64,000 nt of DNA, taken from Pelagibius sp050043265 (GTDB taxonomy: Bacteria; Pseudomonadota; Alphaproteobacteria; Kiloniellales; Kiloniellaceae). The notes beneath the pieces are model-generated. The model searched no databases and was not told the origin of the DNA. It saw only the letters and a list, made by a program, of their open reading frames with translations. Location of the stretch: positions 25,908 to 89,907 of the forward strand of contig JBHJIR010000002.1 of NCBI GenBank assembly GCA_050043265.1, in the 5' to 3' direction. The position numbers and the translations under genes were made by a program. Shown in pieces: positions 49,020 to 57,367 of the stretch; position 1 is the first letter of the stretch; every line of letters starts with the position of its first letter.

Positions 49020-49073
49020 GAATCGTTAAGCGGGCATTCGCTCGTCACGGCCGGTACGGGAAATAAACGTCTG

Positions 49074-49646
49074 ATGATCCTGCCAGAAGCCAGTATCCAT
49101 CCCACCGCGATTGTGGATGACGGCGCCCGCATCGGCCCCGGCAGCCGCGTTTGGCACTGGGTTCACGTTTGTGGCGGCGCCGTCATTGGGGAAAACTGTT
49201 CGCTGGGGCAGAACGTGTTCGTCGGGAACAGGGTGGTCCTTGGCAACAATGTGAAGGTCCAGAACAACGTCTCCATCTACGATGACATCACTTTGGAAGA
49301 CGGCGTTTTCTGCGGCCCTTCCTGCGTGTTCACCAACGTCGTCAATCCACGCGCCGAAATCGAACGCAAAAGCGAATACAAGCCGACGGTTGTCGAGCGC
49401 GGCGCGACGATTGGCGCCAATGCCACCATCGTTTGCGGGTATAGGTTGGGGGCTTATTGCTTTATCGCGGCGGGGGCTGTGGTCACCAAAGACGTCGCCG
49501 CCTTTGCCCTGATGGCGGGGGTGCCCGCCAGGCGGATCGGCTGGATGAGCAAGGCCGGCGCCCGCCTGGGCGACGATCTGGTCTGCCCCATCGACGGCAG
49601 CCGCTACCGCTTGACGGACCTCGCGACGCTGGAGGAGGTAGCATGA
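49074..49646 (+). CDS. wbpD: UDP-2-acetamido-3-amino-2,3-dideoxy-glucuronate N-acetyltransferase (WbpD/WlbB)
   Basis: 190-residue left-handed beta-helix acetyltransferase. Hexapeptide repeats run from about residue 8 (IHPTAIVDDGARIGPGSRVWHWVHVCGGAVIGENCSLGQNVFVG) to residue 150 (VVERGATIGANATIVCGYRLGAYCFIAAGAVVTKDVAAFALMAGVPARRIGW). It acetylates the 3-amino group made by the aminotransferase whose gene overlaps its stop (ATGA). Confidence 0.92.
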   Translation: MILPEASIHPTAIVDDGARIGPGSRVWHWVHVCGGAVIGENCSLGQNVFVGNRVVLGNNVKVQNNVSIYDDITLEDGVFCGPSCVFTNVVNPRAEIERKSEYKPTVVERGATIGANATIVCGYRLGAYCFIAAGAVVTKDVAAFALMAGVPARRIGWMSKAGARLGDDLVCPIDGSRYRLTDLATLEEVA

Positions 49647-50797
49647 GCGATTCTCCCATCGCTTTCATCGATCTGGCCGCCCAGCAGCGCCGCCTGGGCG
49701 ATCGGCTCAGCCAGGCCATCGGCCGCGTGCTGGCCCATGGCGCCTATATCCTGGGGCCGGAGGTGGCGGCGTTGGAGACGCAACTGGCCGCCTTCTGCGG
49801 CGCCGGCCATTGCGTCACCTGCGCCAACGGCACCGACGCCCTGCAACTGGTGATGATGGCCGAAGGCGTGGGGCCGGGCGATGCCGTCTTCGTCCCCGCT
49901 TTTACCTTCGTCGCGACGGCGGAGGTGGTGCCGCCAACCGGTGCCACGCCCTTGTTCGTTGACGTGCGCGAGGCCGATTTCAACCTTGACCCGGCCAGCC
50001 TGGAGGCCGGTGTGGCCGAGGCCAAACGCCTGGGACTGACCCCGCGCATGGTCATCGCCGTCGATCTGTTCGGTCATCCCGCCGACTACGACGCGATCCG
50101 CGCCCTCTGCGCAAGAGAGGGCATGACCCTGGTGGACGACGCCGCCCAAGGTTTCGGCGGTACCTACAAGGGCCGGCGGGTGGGCAGCCTGGGCGACTAC
50201 ACGACCACCAGCTTCTTTCCGGCCAAGCCGTTGGGCTGCTACGGCGACGGCGGCGCGGTGTTCACCGAGGACGCCGCCAAGGCCGACCTGCTGCGCAGCC
50301 TGCGTTTCCACGGCAAGGGCGGCGACAAGTACGACAACGTGCGGCTCGGCCTGAACTCCCGCCTCGACACCTTGCAGGCGGCGATCCTGCTGGAGAAGCT
50401 GGCCATCTTCGAGGACGAGTTGGCCGCCCGCCAGAGGGTGGCGGCGCGCTACGCCGCCGCCCTTGACGGACTTAACGCGGTGACGGTGCCCCGTGTGGCC
50501 GAGGGCTGCACCTCGGCCTGGGCGCAGTACACCCTGCTGGTTCCCGAGCGCGACGCGTTGGTTGCGGCTTGCAAAGCCAAGGGCGTGCCGACGGCGGTCT
50601 ACTATCCGATCCCGTTGAACCGCCAGACCGGCTACGCCATGCACCCGACGGTGCCCGGCGGTGTGCCCGTCTCGGACCGGCTGGCCACGCAGGTCCTCAG
50701 CCTGCCGATGCATCCTTATCTCGACGCGGCGACCCAGGATTACATCGTGGCTGCTGTAACCGGGGCGGGATCGAACAGTCTGCCGGGGCCGACATGA
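49643..50797 (+). CDS. wbpE: UDP-2-acetamido-2-deoxy-3-oxo-glucuronate aminotransferase (WbpE/WlbC)
   Basis: 384-residue PLP enzyme of the DegT/DnrJ/EryC1 family. Motifs: FIDLAAQQRRLGDRL, GAYILGPEVAALE, CVTCANGTDALQL, LVDDAAQGFGGTYKGRRVGSLGDYTTTSFFPAKPLGCYGDGG with the PLP lysine in FFPAKPLG, and LNSRLDTLQAAILLEKL. It converts the 3-keto sugar to the 3-amino sugar, with glutamate as donor. ATG 49643 overlaps the stop of wbpD; a longer upstream frame is spurious. Confidence 0.92.
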   Translation: MSDSPIAFIDLAAQQRRLGDRLSQAIGRVLAHGAYILGPEVAALETQLAAFCGAGHCVTCANGTDALQLVMMAEGVGPGDAVFVPAFTFVATAEVVPPTGATPLFVDVREADFNLDPASLEAGVAEAKRLGLTPRMVIAVDLFGHPADYDAIRALCAREGMTLVDDAAQGFGGTYKGRRVGSLGDYTTTSFFPAKPLGCYGDGGAVFTEDAAKADLLRSLRFHGKGGDKYDNVRLGLNSRLDTLQAAILLEKLAIFEDELAARQRVAARYAAALDGLNAVTVPRVAEGCTSAWAQYTLLVPERDALVAACKAKGVPTAVYYPIPLNRQTGYAMHPTVPGGVPVSDRLATQVLSLPMHPYLDAATQDYIVAAVTGAGSNSLPGPT

Positions 50798-50885
50798 TGC
50801 GGCGATCCGGTCTGCCCGAATCAAGTCCGCCCGAATCAGGCCGGCCCGAAACCGTGAGAACGCTGTTCTCCCGGGGTGCTGCAGC

Positions 50886-51773
50886 ATGACCAAGAACCCG
50901 ACGATGTCTGAGCGGGACGTCAGTACCGAGCGCGCCCGCGAGATGAGCGAGACCAATACCATCGTTATCGAGGCCGGCCGCACGAACAGGCGCTATTGGC
51001 GGGATTTGTGGGCAGCCCGGCAAGTCATCTGGATTCTAGCTGTCCGGGACATTTCGGTTCGCTACAAGCAGAGCCTGCTGGGCGTGACCTGGGTGGTTCT
51101 GCGTCCGCTGCTGATCATTGCGGTGTTCACCCTGGTGTTCGAGAAGATCGCCCGGCTGCCCAGCGACGACGGCATGCCTTATTCGCTCATGGTCATGGGC
51201 GGTATGGTGCCCTGGGTGCTGTTCTCCGTCTCCCTGCCCGATATTACCAACAGTCTGGTCAACAACAGCAACCTGATCGGCAAAGTGTTCTTCCCGCGCA
51301 TGTCGATTCCCCTCTCATCGATGTCCAACGCCATCATGGAATTCACGATCTGCATGCTCTTGCTGGTTGTTCTGATGGTATTCTACGGCGTTCCGCTGTC
51401 ATGGAATCTGGCGCTGGTCCCCCTGTTCGGGATGCTCGCCCTCCTCCCCAGCATCGGTCTCGGTCTGTGGTGGGCGGCGCTCAACGTCCGCTATCGGGAC
51501 TTCCGCTTCATCATTCCCTTCATCGTCCAGTTCGGCCTCTACGTGACTCCCATCGGCTTTAGCAGCCAGTTGATACCCGAACGGTGGCGGCCGCTTCTTT
51601 ACATGAACCCAATGACGGCGGTGGTGGATGGGGTTCGCTGGTGCATCAGCGGCGGCACCACCGCGCTAGACCCGTTAAGCATTGTGGGCAGCCTTGCCAT
51701 ATCATCGCTATTGGTGATTTTCGGTCTGTATTATTTCAGGAAGTCCGAGAAAGCATTTGCGGATGTCATCTGA
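50886..51773 (+). CDS. wzm: ABC-2 type polysaccharide exporter permease (Wzm)
   Basis: 295 residues with six predicted TM segments. Start of the domain: LWAARQVIWILAVRDISVRYKQSLLGVTWVVLRPLLIIAVFTLVFEKIA, then PYSLMVMGGMVPWVLFSVSLPDITNSLVNNSNLIGKVFFPRMSIPLSS and LWWAALNVRYRDFRFIIPFIVQFGLYVTPIGFSS. It flips undecaprenol-linked polysaccharide across the inner membrane with Wzt, encoded next with an 11-bp overlap. A short Pro/Ser-rich spacer region (50798-50885) separates it from wbpE. Confidence 0.92.
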   Translation: MTKNPTMSERDVSTERAREMSETNTIVIEAGRTNRRYWRDLWAARQVIWILAVRDISVRYKQSLLGVTWVVLRPLLIIAVFTLVFEKIARLPSDDGMPYSLMVMGGMVPWVLFSVSLPDITNSLVNNSNLIGKVFFPRMSIPLSSMSNAIMEFTICMLLLVVLMVFYGVPLSWNLALVPLFGMLALLPSIGLGLWWAALNVRYRDFRFIIPFIVQFGLYVTPIGFSSQLIPERWRPLLYMNPMTAVVDGVRWCISGGTTALDPLSIVGSLAISSLLVIFGLYYFRKSEKAFADVI

Positions 51774-53085
51774 GGTGAGCGATGTCGCCATCCGCATCGA
51801 CGGCCTGGGCAAGCGGTATTCGATCCGCCATGTTCAGGAGCGTGGGCAGACCAACCTGCGCGAGGTTATCTCCAGCCGCCTGCACAGCCTGTTCCGGGGA
51901 AGCCGGCAAGATGGCGGCCAGCCGGGCAGGAACGGAAAATCCACCGAGGACATCTGGGTCCTTCAGGATATCAACCTCGATATCCGGAAGGGGGAGGTGG
52001 TCGGGATCATCGGTCGGAACGGCGCCGGCAAGAGCACGCTGCTGAAAATCCTGAGCCGGATCACCGAGCCCACCGTCGGACGGGCGACGATCTCGGGGCG
52101 CGTGGCCAGCCTGCTGGAGGTCGGCACCGGCTTCCATTCGGAGCTGACAGGGCGGGAAAATATCTTCCTGAACGGCACGATCCTGGGAATGTCCCGCAAG
52201 GAGATCCGTAGCAAGTTCGACGATATCGTCGCCTTTTCCGGAGTCGAAAAATTCCTCGACACGCCGGTCAAGAGATACTCGAGCGGCATGTACGTGCGGC
52301 TTGCCTTCGCGGTCGCCTCGCATCTCGATCCGGACATCCTCATCGTCGACGAGGTTCTGGCGGTCGGCGACATGGACTTCCAAAAAAAGTGCCTCGGCCG
52401 AATGGACGAGGTTTCGCGGCAAGGAAGAACCGTCCTCTTCGTCAGCCACAATCTGCCTATGATCTCGGCTCTGTGCAGCCAGTGCGTCCTGCTCGATTCC
52501 GGCCGGTTGGTTGCCAAGGGCCCCACCGAAACCGTACTGCCGCTGTATCATGGCGCGTCCTTTACCGAATCCCGGCAACCCGCTTCCCATGACGAGCCGG
52601 ACGGGAGGAACAAGCGGATTGAGCTGTCATCGGCTTGTGTGACCAATCGGCAAGGCGAGGTCATCGACAAATGTTCCATATTCGATGACATCCGCATCAG
52701 CATGACCTACGCGATCTCCGAGGATGTTCCGGAAGCCGTCATTCCCATGTTTCACGTGCTCGACGAGAAGGGTGAGTACGTATTCCTGAGTTATCCCCAC
52801 GACTGGTCGCCGGAATTGGGGCGACAAGCCGGCCTCTATGAGGTGTCATGCCATGTTCCGGCCCATCTTCTTAACGATGGGTCTTACTCAGTCAGCTTGC
52901 AGGTCAACACCGTTGCCAACGGCCATACCCTTGAGTTCTTCGAGCATCATGCCCTCAGGTTTATAGTCATGGACAACATTCACGAAAATCCCTATCGGGA
53001 ACACGTGAAGTATTCCTACCAGCATCCCGGCGCGGTTCGCCCGCTTCTGGATTGGACGCTGACCCGAAAAGACACGGACGATTAG
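51763..53085 (+). CDS. wzt: Polysaccharide exporter ATPase with C-terminal carbohydrate-binding domain (Wzt)
   Basis: 440 residues. The ABC domain has Walker A GRNGAGKSTLLKILSRI, GRVASLLEVGTGFHSELTGRENIFLNG, the KRYSSGMYVRLAFAVA signature, Walker B ILIVDEVLAVGD and switch FVSHN. The C-terminal 170 residues (from about KRIELSSACVTNRQGEV) form a beta-sandwich Wzt-C domain that usually recognises a cap on the finished chain, so export depends on chain termination by one of the methyl- or glycosyltransferases. ATG 51763 preferred to TTG 51757. Confidence 0.92.
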   Translation: MSSEVSDVAIRIDGLGKRYSIRHVQERGQTNLREVISSRLHSLFRGSRQDGGQPGRNGKSTEDIWVLQDINLDIRKGEVVGIIGRNGAGKSTLLKILSRITEPTVGRATISGRVASLLEVGTGFHSELTGRENIFLNGTILGMSRKEIRSKFDDIVAFSGVEKFLDTPVKRYSSGMYVRLAFAVASHLDPDILIVDEVLAVGDMDFQKKCLGRMDEVSRQGRTVLFVSHNLPMISALCSQCVLLDSGRLVAKGPTETVLPLYHGASFTESRQPASHDEPDGRNKRIELSSACVTNRQGEVIDKCSIFDDIRISMTYAISEDVPEAVIPMFHVLDEKGEYVFLSYPHDWSPELGRQAGLYEVSCHVPAHLLNDGSYSVSLQVNTVANGHTLEFFEHHALRFIVMDNIHENPYREHVKYSYQHPGAVRPLLDWTLTRKDTDD

Positions 53086-53093
53086 GCGAAACC

Positions 53094-53876
53094 ATGAAAC
53101 TGGTCATACTGGCAGGCGGCCTGGGAACGCGGATCAGCGAAGAGTCCCACCTTCGACCGAAACCGATGATCGAGATCGGGGGAAAGCCGATCCTGTGGCA
53201 CATTATGAAGACCTATTCCTCTTATGGGATCAATGACTTCATCATATGCTGCGGATACAAGGGCTATCAAATCAAGGAGTACTTCTTCAACTATACCCTG
53301 CACATGTCGGACGTGACCTTCGACATGGTTCGGGATGAGATGACCGTCCACAATCGCTATGCCGAGCCATGGAAAGTTACCCTTGTCGACACCGGCGAAG
53401 CGACGATGACCGGTGGACGCCTGCTTCGGGCGGCGCCCTATCTGGACCCGGAGGAAGACAGCGACTTCTGCATGACCTACGGCGATGGTGTCGGCAACGT
53501 GGACATCGGGGCACTGCTGGATTTCCATCGCCAGCACGGCAAACTGGCCACCTTGACTGCGGTCGCCCCCTCCGCCCGGTTCGGCGCCTTGGAAATCCTG
53601 TCGGACGACGAGGTGGCCAGCTTCCGGGAGAAGCCGGAAGGCGACGGCAAGTTGATCAACGGCGGCTTCTTCGTCCTCTCCCGCAAGGTTATCGACTATA
53701 TCGGTGGCGATCAGACCACCTGGGAACGTCAGCCGATGGAGCGGCTGGCCGCTGAGCGTCAGCTCAAGGCGTTCCACCACACGGGCTTCTGGCAACCGAT
53801 GGACACCCTGCGCGACAAGAACCTGCTTGAGGATCTGTGGGCGCGCGACGAGGCACCCTGGAAGACCTGGTCATGA
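53094..53876 (+). CDS. rfbF: Glucose-1-phosphate cytidylyltransferase
   Basis: 260 residues. Nucleotidyltransferase signature LAGGLGTRISEESHLRPKPMIEIGGKPILWHIMKTYSSYGINDFIICCGYKG, metal site TYGDGVGNVDI, and PLxR-type tail with FWQPMDTLRDKNLLEDLW. It makes CDP-glucose from CTP and glucose 1-phosphate. The 4,6-dehydratase gene starts at its stop (ATGA overlap). Confidence 0.94.
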   Translation: MKLVILAGGLGTRISEESHLRPKPMIEIGGKPILWHIMKTYSSYGINDFIICCGYKGYQIKEYFFNYTLHMSDVTFDMVRDEMTVHNRYAEPWKVTLVDTGEATMTGGRLLRAAPYLDPEEDSDFCMTYGDGVGNVDIGALLDFHRQHGKLATLTAVAPSARFGALEILSDDEVASFREKPEGDGKLINGGFFVLSRKVIDYIGGDQTTWERQPMERLAAERQLKAFHHTGFWQPMDTLRDKNLLEDLWARDEAPWKTWS

Positions 53877-54955
53877 ATGCCGGTTTCTGGAAAGGGAAAC
53901 GGGTCCTCGTCACCGGGCATACCGGTTTCAAGGGAAGCTGGCTTTCGATATGGCTGGCCCGTCTCGGTGCCGAGGTCGTCGGCTATGCCCTGGCCCCGCC
54001 GACGTCGCCCAGCAACTTCGCCCTCTCGCGGGTCGGCGAGACGATGCAGTCCATCGAGAGTGACATCCGCGACCTCCAGGCCCTGGAGGACTGCGTCGCC
54101 CGCCATCGGCCGGAGATCGTCCTGCACTTGGCCGCGCAGTCGTTGGTCCGCAGATCCTACGGGGACCCGGTCGAAACTTTTCAGTCCAACGTCATGGGGA
54201 CGGTAAACCTGCTGGAAGCGGTCCGCCGGCACCCTTCGGCCCGGGCGGTCGTGGTCGTCACCAGCGACAAGTGCTACGAAAACCGCGAATGGCATTGGGG
54301 CTATCGCGAGAATGAAGCAATGGGCGGGCACGACCCCTACAGCGGCAGCAAGGGGTGCGCCGAGTTGGTGGCGGCGTCCTACCGGAATTCCTTTTTCCCG
54401 CCGGATGAGCATGCCCGGCATGGGGTGGCCGTTGCCAGCGCCCGCGCCGGCAACGTGGTCGGCGGCGGTGACTGGTCCGAGGACCGGCTGGTCCCCGACA
54501 TCCTGGATGCCCATGCCAACGGACGGGAATTGATCATTCGCAGCCCGGCCGCGGTGCGGCCCTGGCAGTTCGTTCTTGAGCCGCTGCATGGTTACATGAC
54601 CCTGGCCGAGCGCCTTTACAACGACGGCCCCAATTTTGCGGAGGCCTGGAACTTCGGGCCGCGGGACGCCGACGTCCTCACCGTCGAAGCCTTGATACGC
54701 CGATTGTCCTCGCACCTGGACGGCGGCGTCGCGTACCGTGTAGCCGCCGACGAGAGGCCTCACGAGGCGACCCTGCTCAAACTGGATTGCTCGAAGGCGG
54801 CGGCCAGACTGGGCTGGCAGCCCCGCACGACCCTGGATGACGCTCTGCGCCGGATCGCCGATTGGCAAAACGCCTTCCTGGCCGGTCGGGACATGCGGGA
54901 GGTCTCGATTCAGCAGATAGAGAATTTCCAAAAAATCTCGCAAGGATGCCGATGA
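53873..54955 (+). CDS. rfbG: CDP-glucose 4,6-dehydratase
   Basis: 360-residue extended SDR. Motifs: FWKGKRVLVTGHTGFKGSWLSIWLARLGAEVVGYAL, LHLAAQSLVRRSYGDPVETFQSNVMGTVNLLEAVR, TSDKCYENREWHWGYRENEAMGGHDPYSGSKGCAELV with the YxxxK pair, and SARAGNVVGGGDWSEDRLVPD. The product is CDP-4-keto-6-deoxyglucose. No E1/E3 pair (RfbH/RfbI) for 3-deoxygenation follows; instead two methyltransferase-like genes and an oxidoreductase do. Confidence 0.94.
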   Translation: MNAGFWKGKRVLVTGHTGFKGSWLSIWLARLGAEVVGYALAPPTSPSNFALSRVGETMQSIESDIRDLQALEDCVARHRPEIVLHLAAQSLVRRSYGDPVETFQSNVMGTVNLLEAVRRHPSARAVVVVTSDKCYENREWHWGYRENEAMGGHDPYSGSKGCAELVAASYRNSFFPPDEHARHGVAVASARAGNVVGGGDWSEDRLVPDILDAHANGRELIIRSPAAVRPWQFVLEPLHGYMTLAERLYNDGPNFAEAWNFGPRDADVLTVEALIRRLSSHLDGGVAYRVAADERPHEATLLKLDCSKAAARLGWQPRTTLDDALRRIADWQNAFLAGRDMREVSIQQIENFQKISQGCR

Positions 54956-56176
54956 ATGACGGCGTGTTTTGAAGTCAGTACATGCGAAGTATGCGGCTCC
55001 GGCGATCTGGTCGAGGCCCTCGACCTGGGGAAGAACCCGCTATGCGACGATCTCATTCCCATCGGCAGTGACCTGCATTGCGAGGCCTATCCGATCGACA
55101 TCGTCTACTGCCGGAAATGCGGCACCGCGCATCAGCGCTATCAGGTCCCCAAGGTCCAGCTGTTTCCGCAGACCTATCACTACCGTTCCCGCTTCACTGC
55201 CGACGTCCTGTCGGGCATGGCCGCACTGGTCGAGTCCGTGGATGCGCAGTTAGGCGGCCTGGACGGCCTGACCGTTCTCGATGTCGGCTGCAACGACGGC
55301 AGCCTGCTGGATCGTTTCGCAGCCAAGGGAGCCCGGACGATCGGTGTTGAGCCGACCGGCGCCGCCGCCGATGCCGAGGGCCGCGGGCACGCCATCATCC
55401 ACGACTTCTTCTCCGAAGAGACGGCGAAGCGGATCATCGAGCAGCACGAGCGCGTCGACGTGATCACCTTCACCAATGTCTTCGCCCACATCGAGGACCT
55501 GAAGGGCCTGCTTGCCGCCCTGTCGATTCTGATGAACGAGGGCACGGTCCTGGTGATCGAGAACCACTATCTGGGTGCCGTCCTGGACAAGAACCAGTTC
55601 GACACCTTCTATCATGAGCATCCCAGGACCTATAGCCTCAACTCCTTCATTCACATCGCAGCGACCCTGAACCGCAAGGTCACGGCGGTCGAGTTTCCCA
55701 GCCGCTATGGCGGCAACATCCGCGTGACCATCGGTAAGGCGGCCGGCGATCCGGCTCCGGCTACCGCCGATGTGATGGCCAGCACGCTGGAGCGCGAGGT
55801 CCGCTTTCTGGACGAGTTCGCCGCCATGCGAGCCTTCATCGAGACCTGGAAGCGGGACAAACGATCCGAGATCGAGCGGTTGGTCCATTCCCACGGCCCC
55901 CTGATGGCCAAGGCCTTTCCCGGCCGGGCGGCCATCCTGGTGTCGGCCCTTGGCCTGTCCGAGGCCGAGATCGAATGCGTCTATGAAAAACCCGGTTCGC
56001 TGAAAATCGGCCACTATCTACCGGGAACCCGTATCCCGATCCGTTCTGACGACGAGTTGTTCGGCCGCCTGGACGAAACCAAGGTGCTCCTCAACATGGC
56101 TTGGCACATCCCGACGGAAATCGAAACCTATCTGCGCGACAACGGCTACCAAGGCCGGATCGTGCATATCGTCTGA
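54956..56176 (+). CDS. Sugar C-methyltransferase (zinc-binding N-terminus, class I SAM domain)
   Basis: 406 residues. Three-part layout of NovU/TylC3-type enzymes: a zinc-binding N-domain with two Cys pairs (CEVCGSGDLVEALDLGKNPLCDDL and YCRKCGTAHQRYQV), a central SAM domain (LTVLDVGCNDGSLLDRFAAKG, FTNVFAHIEDLKGLL, LVIENHYLGAVLDKNQFDTFYHEHPRTYS), and a C-terminal Methyltransf_14-like domain. Such enzymes add a methyl group to a carbon next to a keto group of a nucleotide 4-keto sugar; here the CDP-sugar from RfbG is the likely substrate. Starts right at the rfbG stop. Confidence 0.85.
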   Translation: MTACFEVSTCEVCGSGDLVEALDLGKNPLCDDLIPIGSDLHCEAYPIDIVYCRKCGTAHQRYQVPKVQLFPQTYHYRSRFTADVLSGMAALVESVDAQLGGLDGLTVLDVGCNDGSLLDRFAAKGARTIGVEPTGAAADAEGRGHAIIHDFFSEETAKRIIEQHERVDVITFTNVFAHIEDLKGLLAALSILMNEGTVLVIENHYLGAVLDKNQFDTFYHEHPRTYSLNSFIHIAATLNRKVTAVEFPSRYGGNIRVTIGKAAGDPAPATADVMASTLEREVRFLDEFAAMRAFIETWKRDKRSEIERLVHSHGPLMAKAFPGRAAILVSALGLSEAEIECVYEKPGSLKIGHYLPGTRIPIRSDDELFGRLDETKVLLNMAWHIPTEIETYLRDNGYQGRIVHIV

Positions 56177-56193
56177 GTACGAGAACCGCAGGA

Positions 56194-57315
56194 ATGTCCG
56201 GGGTTGATATCTGGCTGATCGTCGGCGCACGCCGATGGGGCCGCCTCATGGCCGCCGAGCTGTGTGCCCGGTTGCCGGACGACGCCATCGTCTACCTGCA
56301 GACGGCGACTCCAGGCGATCCCGGGCTGCAGTCTTGGCTGAACAGGACTGGCTTGCGAGAGCGGTTGCGGATCACCGATCGTGCCCCGGTCCACTCTCCC
56401 TCGAACACCAGTGTCGCCTTCGTGGTCAACTCCGCCTACCGGCACAGTGCCACCATCGAAGAATTGCTTGAGGCCCGCTACAACGTGGTCAGCGAAAAAC
56501 CGATGACCTTCTCGGCGGCCGATACGCGGCGTCTTGTGACCCTGGCCGGCTCGCTGGATCTGCGGTTGTTCTGCACCAACACCTATCTTTTCCCCGACTA
56601 CCTGAACCTGTTCCGGCGGACCTGGCCCGAAGGCGAGCGGATGTCACGGATCTGTGTGACCTGGATCGACCCCGCCGGAGAGGCCCGTCACGGGGACGCC
56701 AAAAGCTACGATTCGGGGGTTCCCGTGATCTTCGACGTGCTGCCTCACGTCGCCAACATCGTCGCTGCGGTCTATGGGCCGATTGCTCCCGGTTCTTCGG
56801 AAATCCAGGTCGAGCGGGGCGGCGCCGAAGTTTTTTTGACCTACGGCTGCGATGAGTTGACGGTACAGGCTCACATCGCGCGGAACGGGGAAGGGCGGAA
56901 GAGAGTGGTTGAGCTGTCCGGCAGAAACAGTAAAGCGATGCTCGACTTTTCGACCGAACCGGGGACGATACGTGTTGATGGCGGGCCGCCGGGGTCGGCT
57001 GATCCCGATTGGCCGCAAAAGGAGCGGCCGATTGGGGCGATGCTGGCCAGCGTGCTGGCATACTTTGAGGAAGGGGCCGAGGATGCCCGCCTGTCTGCGG
57101 ATTCCGCCATTCTCGGCAATGCACTGAGTGACGCGGTCGCGGTCGACTACGCGCACCAGCAGGCTGCCTTCCTCGCCCGCTTTGATCGCGGAGCGGTCCT
57201 TCCAAGCGAGGAGGCCGACCTTGCCTACGCCGACAAGGAATCCCGCTCCATCGCCCAGCGGGCGCTTCCTTTTCTTTCGCCGGACTCACCGCTGAGGCTG
57301 TATGCGCGTGGCTGA
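56194..57315 (+). CDS. Gfo/Idh/MocA-like oxidoreductase
   Basis: 373 residues. N-terminal Rossmann fold VDIWLIVGARRWGRLMAAELCARLPDDAIVYLQ, then AFVVNSAYRHSATIEELLEARYNVVSEKPMTFSAADTRRLV with the EKP motif. The C-terminal domain (VIFDVLPHVANIVAAVYGP, ending in an ALSDAVAVDYAHQQAAF helix) is not specific. Probably reduces the keto group of the CDP-sugar or acts as a 3-ketoreductase, by context between two methyltransferase-like genes. Nucleotide-sugar dehydratases of this fold exist too. Confidence 0.75.
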   Translation: MSGVDIWLIVGARRWGRLMAAELCARLPDDAIVYLQTATPGDPGLQSWLNRTGLRERLRITDRAPVHSPSNTSVAFVVNSAYRHSATIEELLEARYNVVSEKPMTFSAADTRRLVTLAGSLDLRLFCTNTYLFPDYLNLFRRTWPEGERMSRICVTWIDPAGEARHGDAKSYDSGVPVIFDVLPHVANIVAAVYGPIAPGSSEIQVERGGAEVFLTYGCDELTVQAHIARNGEGRKRVVELSGRNSKAMLDFSTEPGTIRVDGGPPGSADPDWPQKERPIGAMLASVLAYFEEGAEDARLSADSAILGNALSDAVAVDYAHQQAAFLARFDRGAVLPSEEADLAYADKESRSIAQRALPFLSPDSPLRLYARG

Positions 57316-57367
57316 GAGGTCTTCGCGCCCCCCGGCCCGGCAAGCAGGATCAACGGACAACATCACC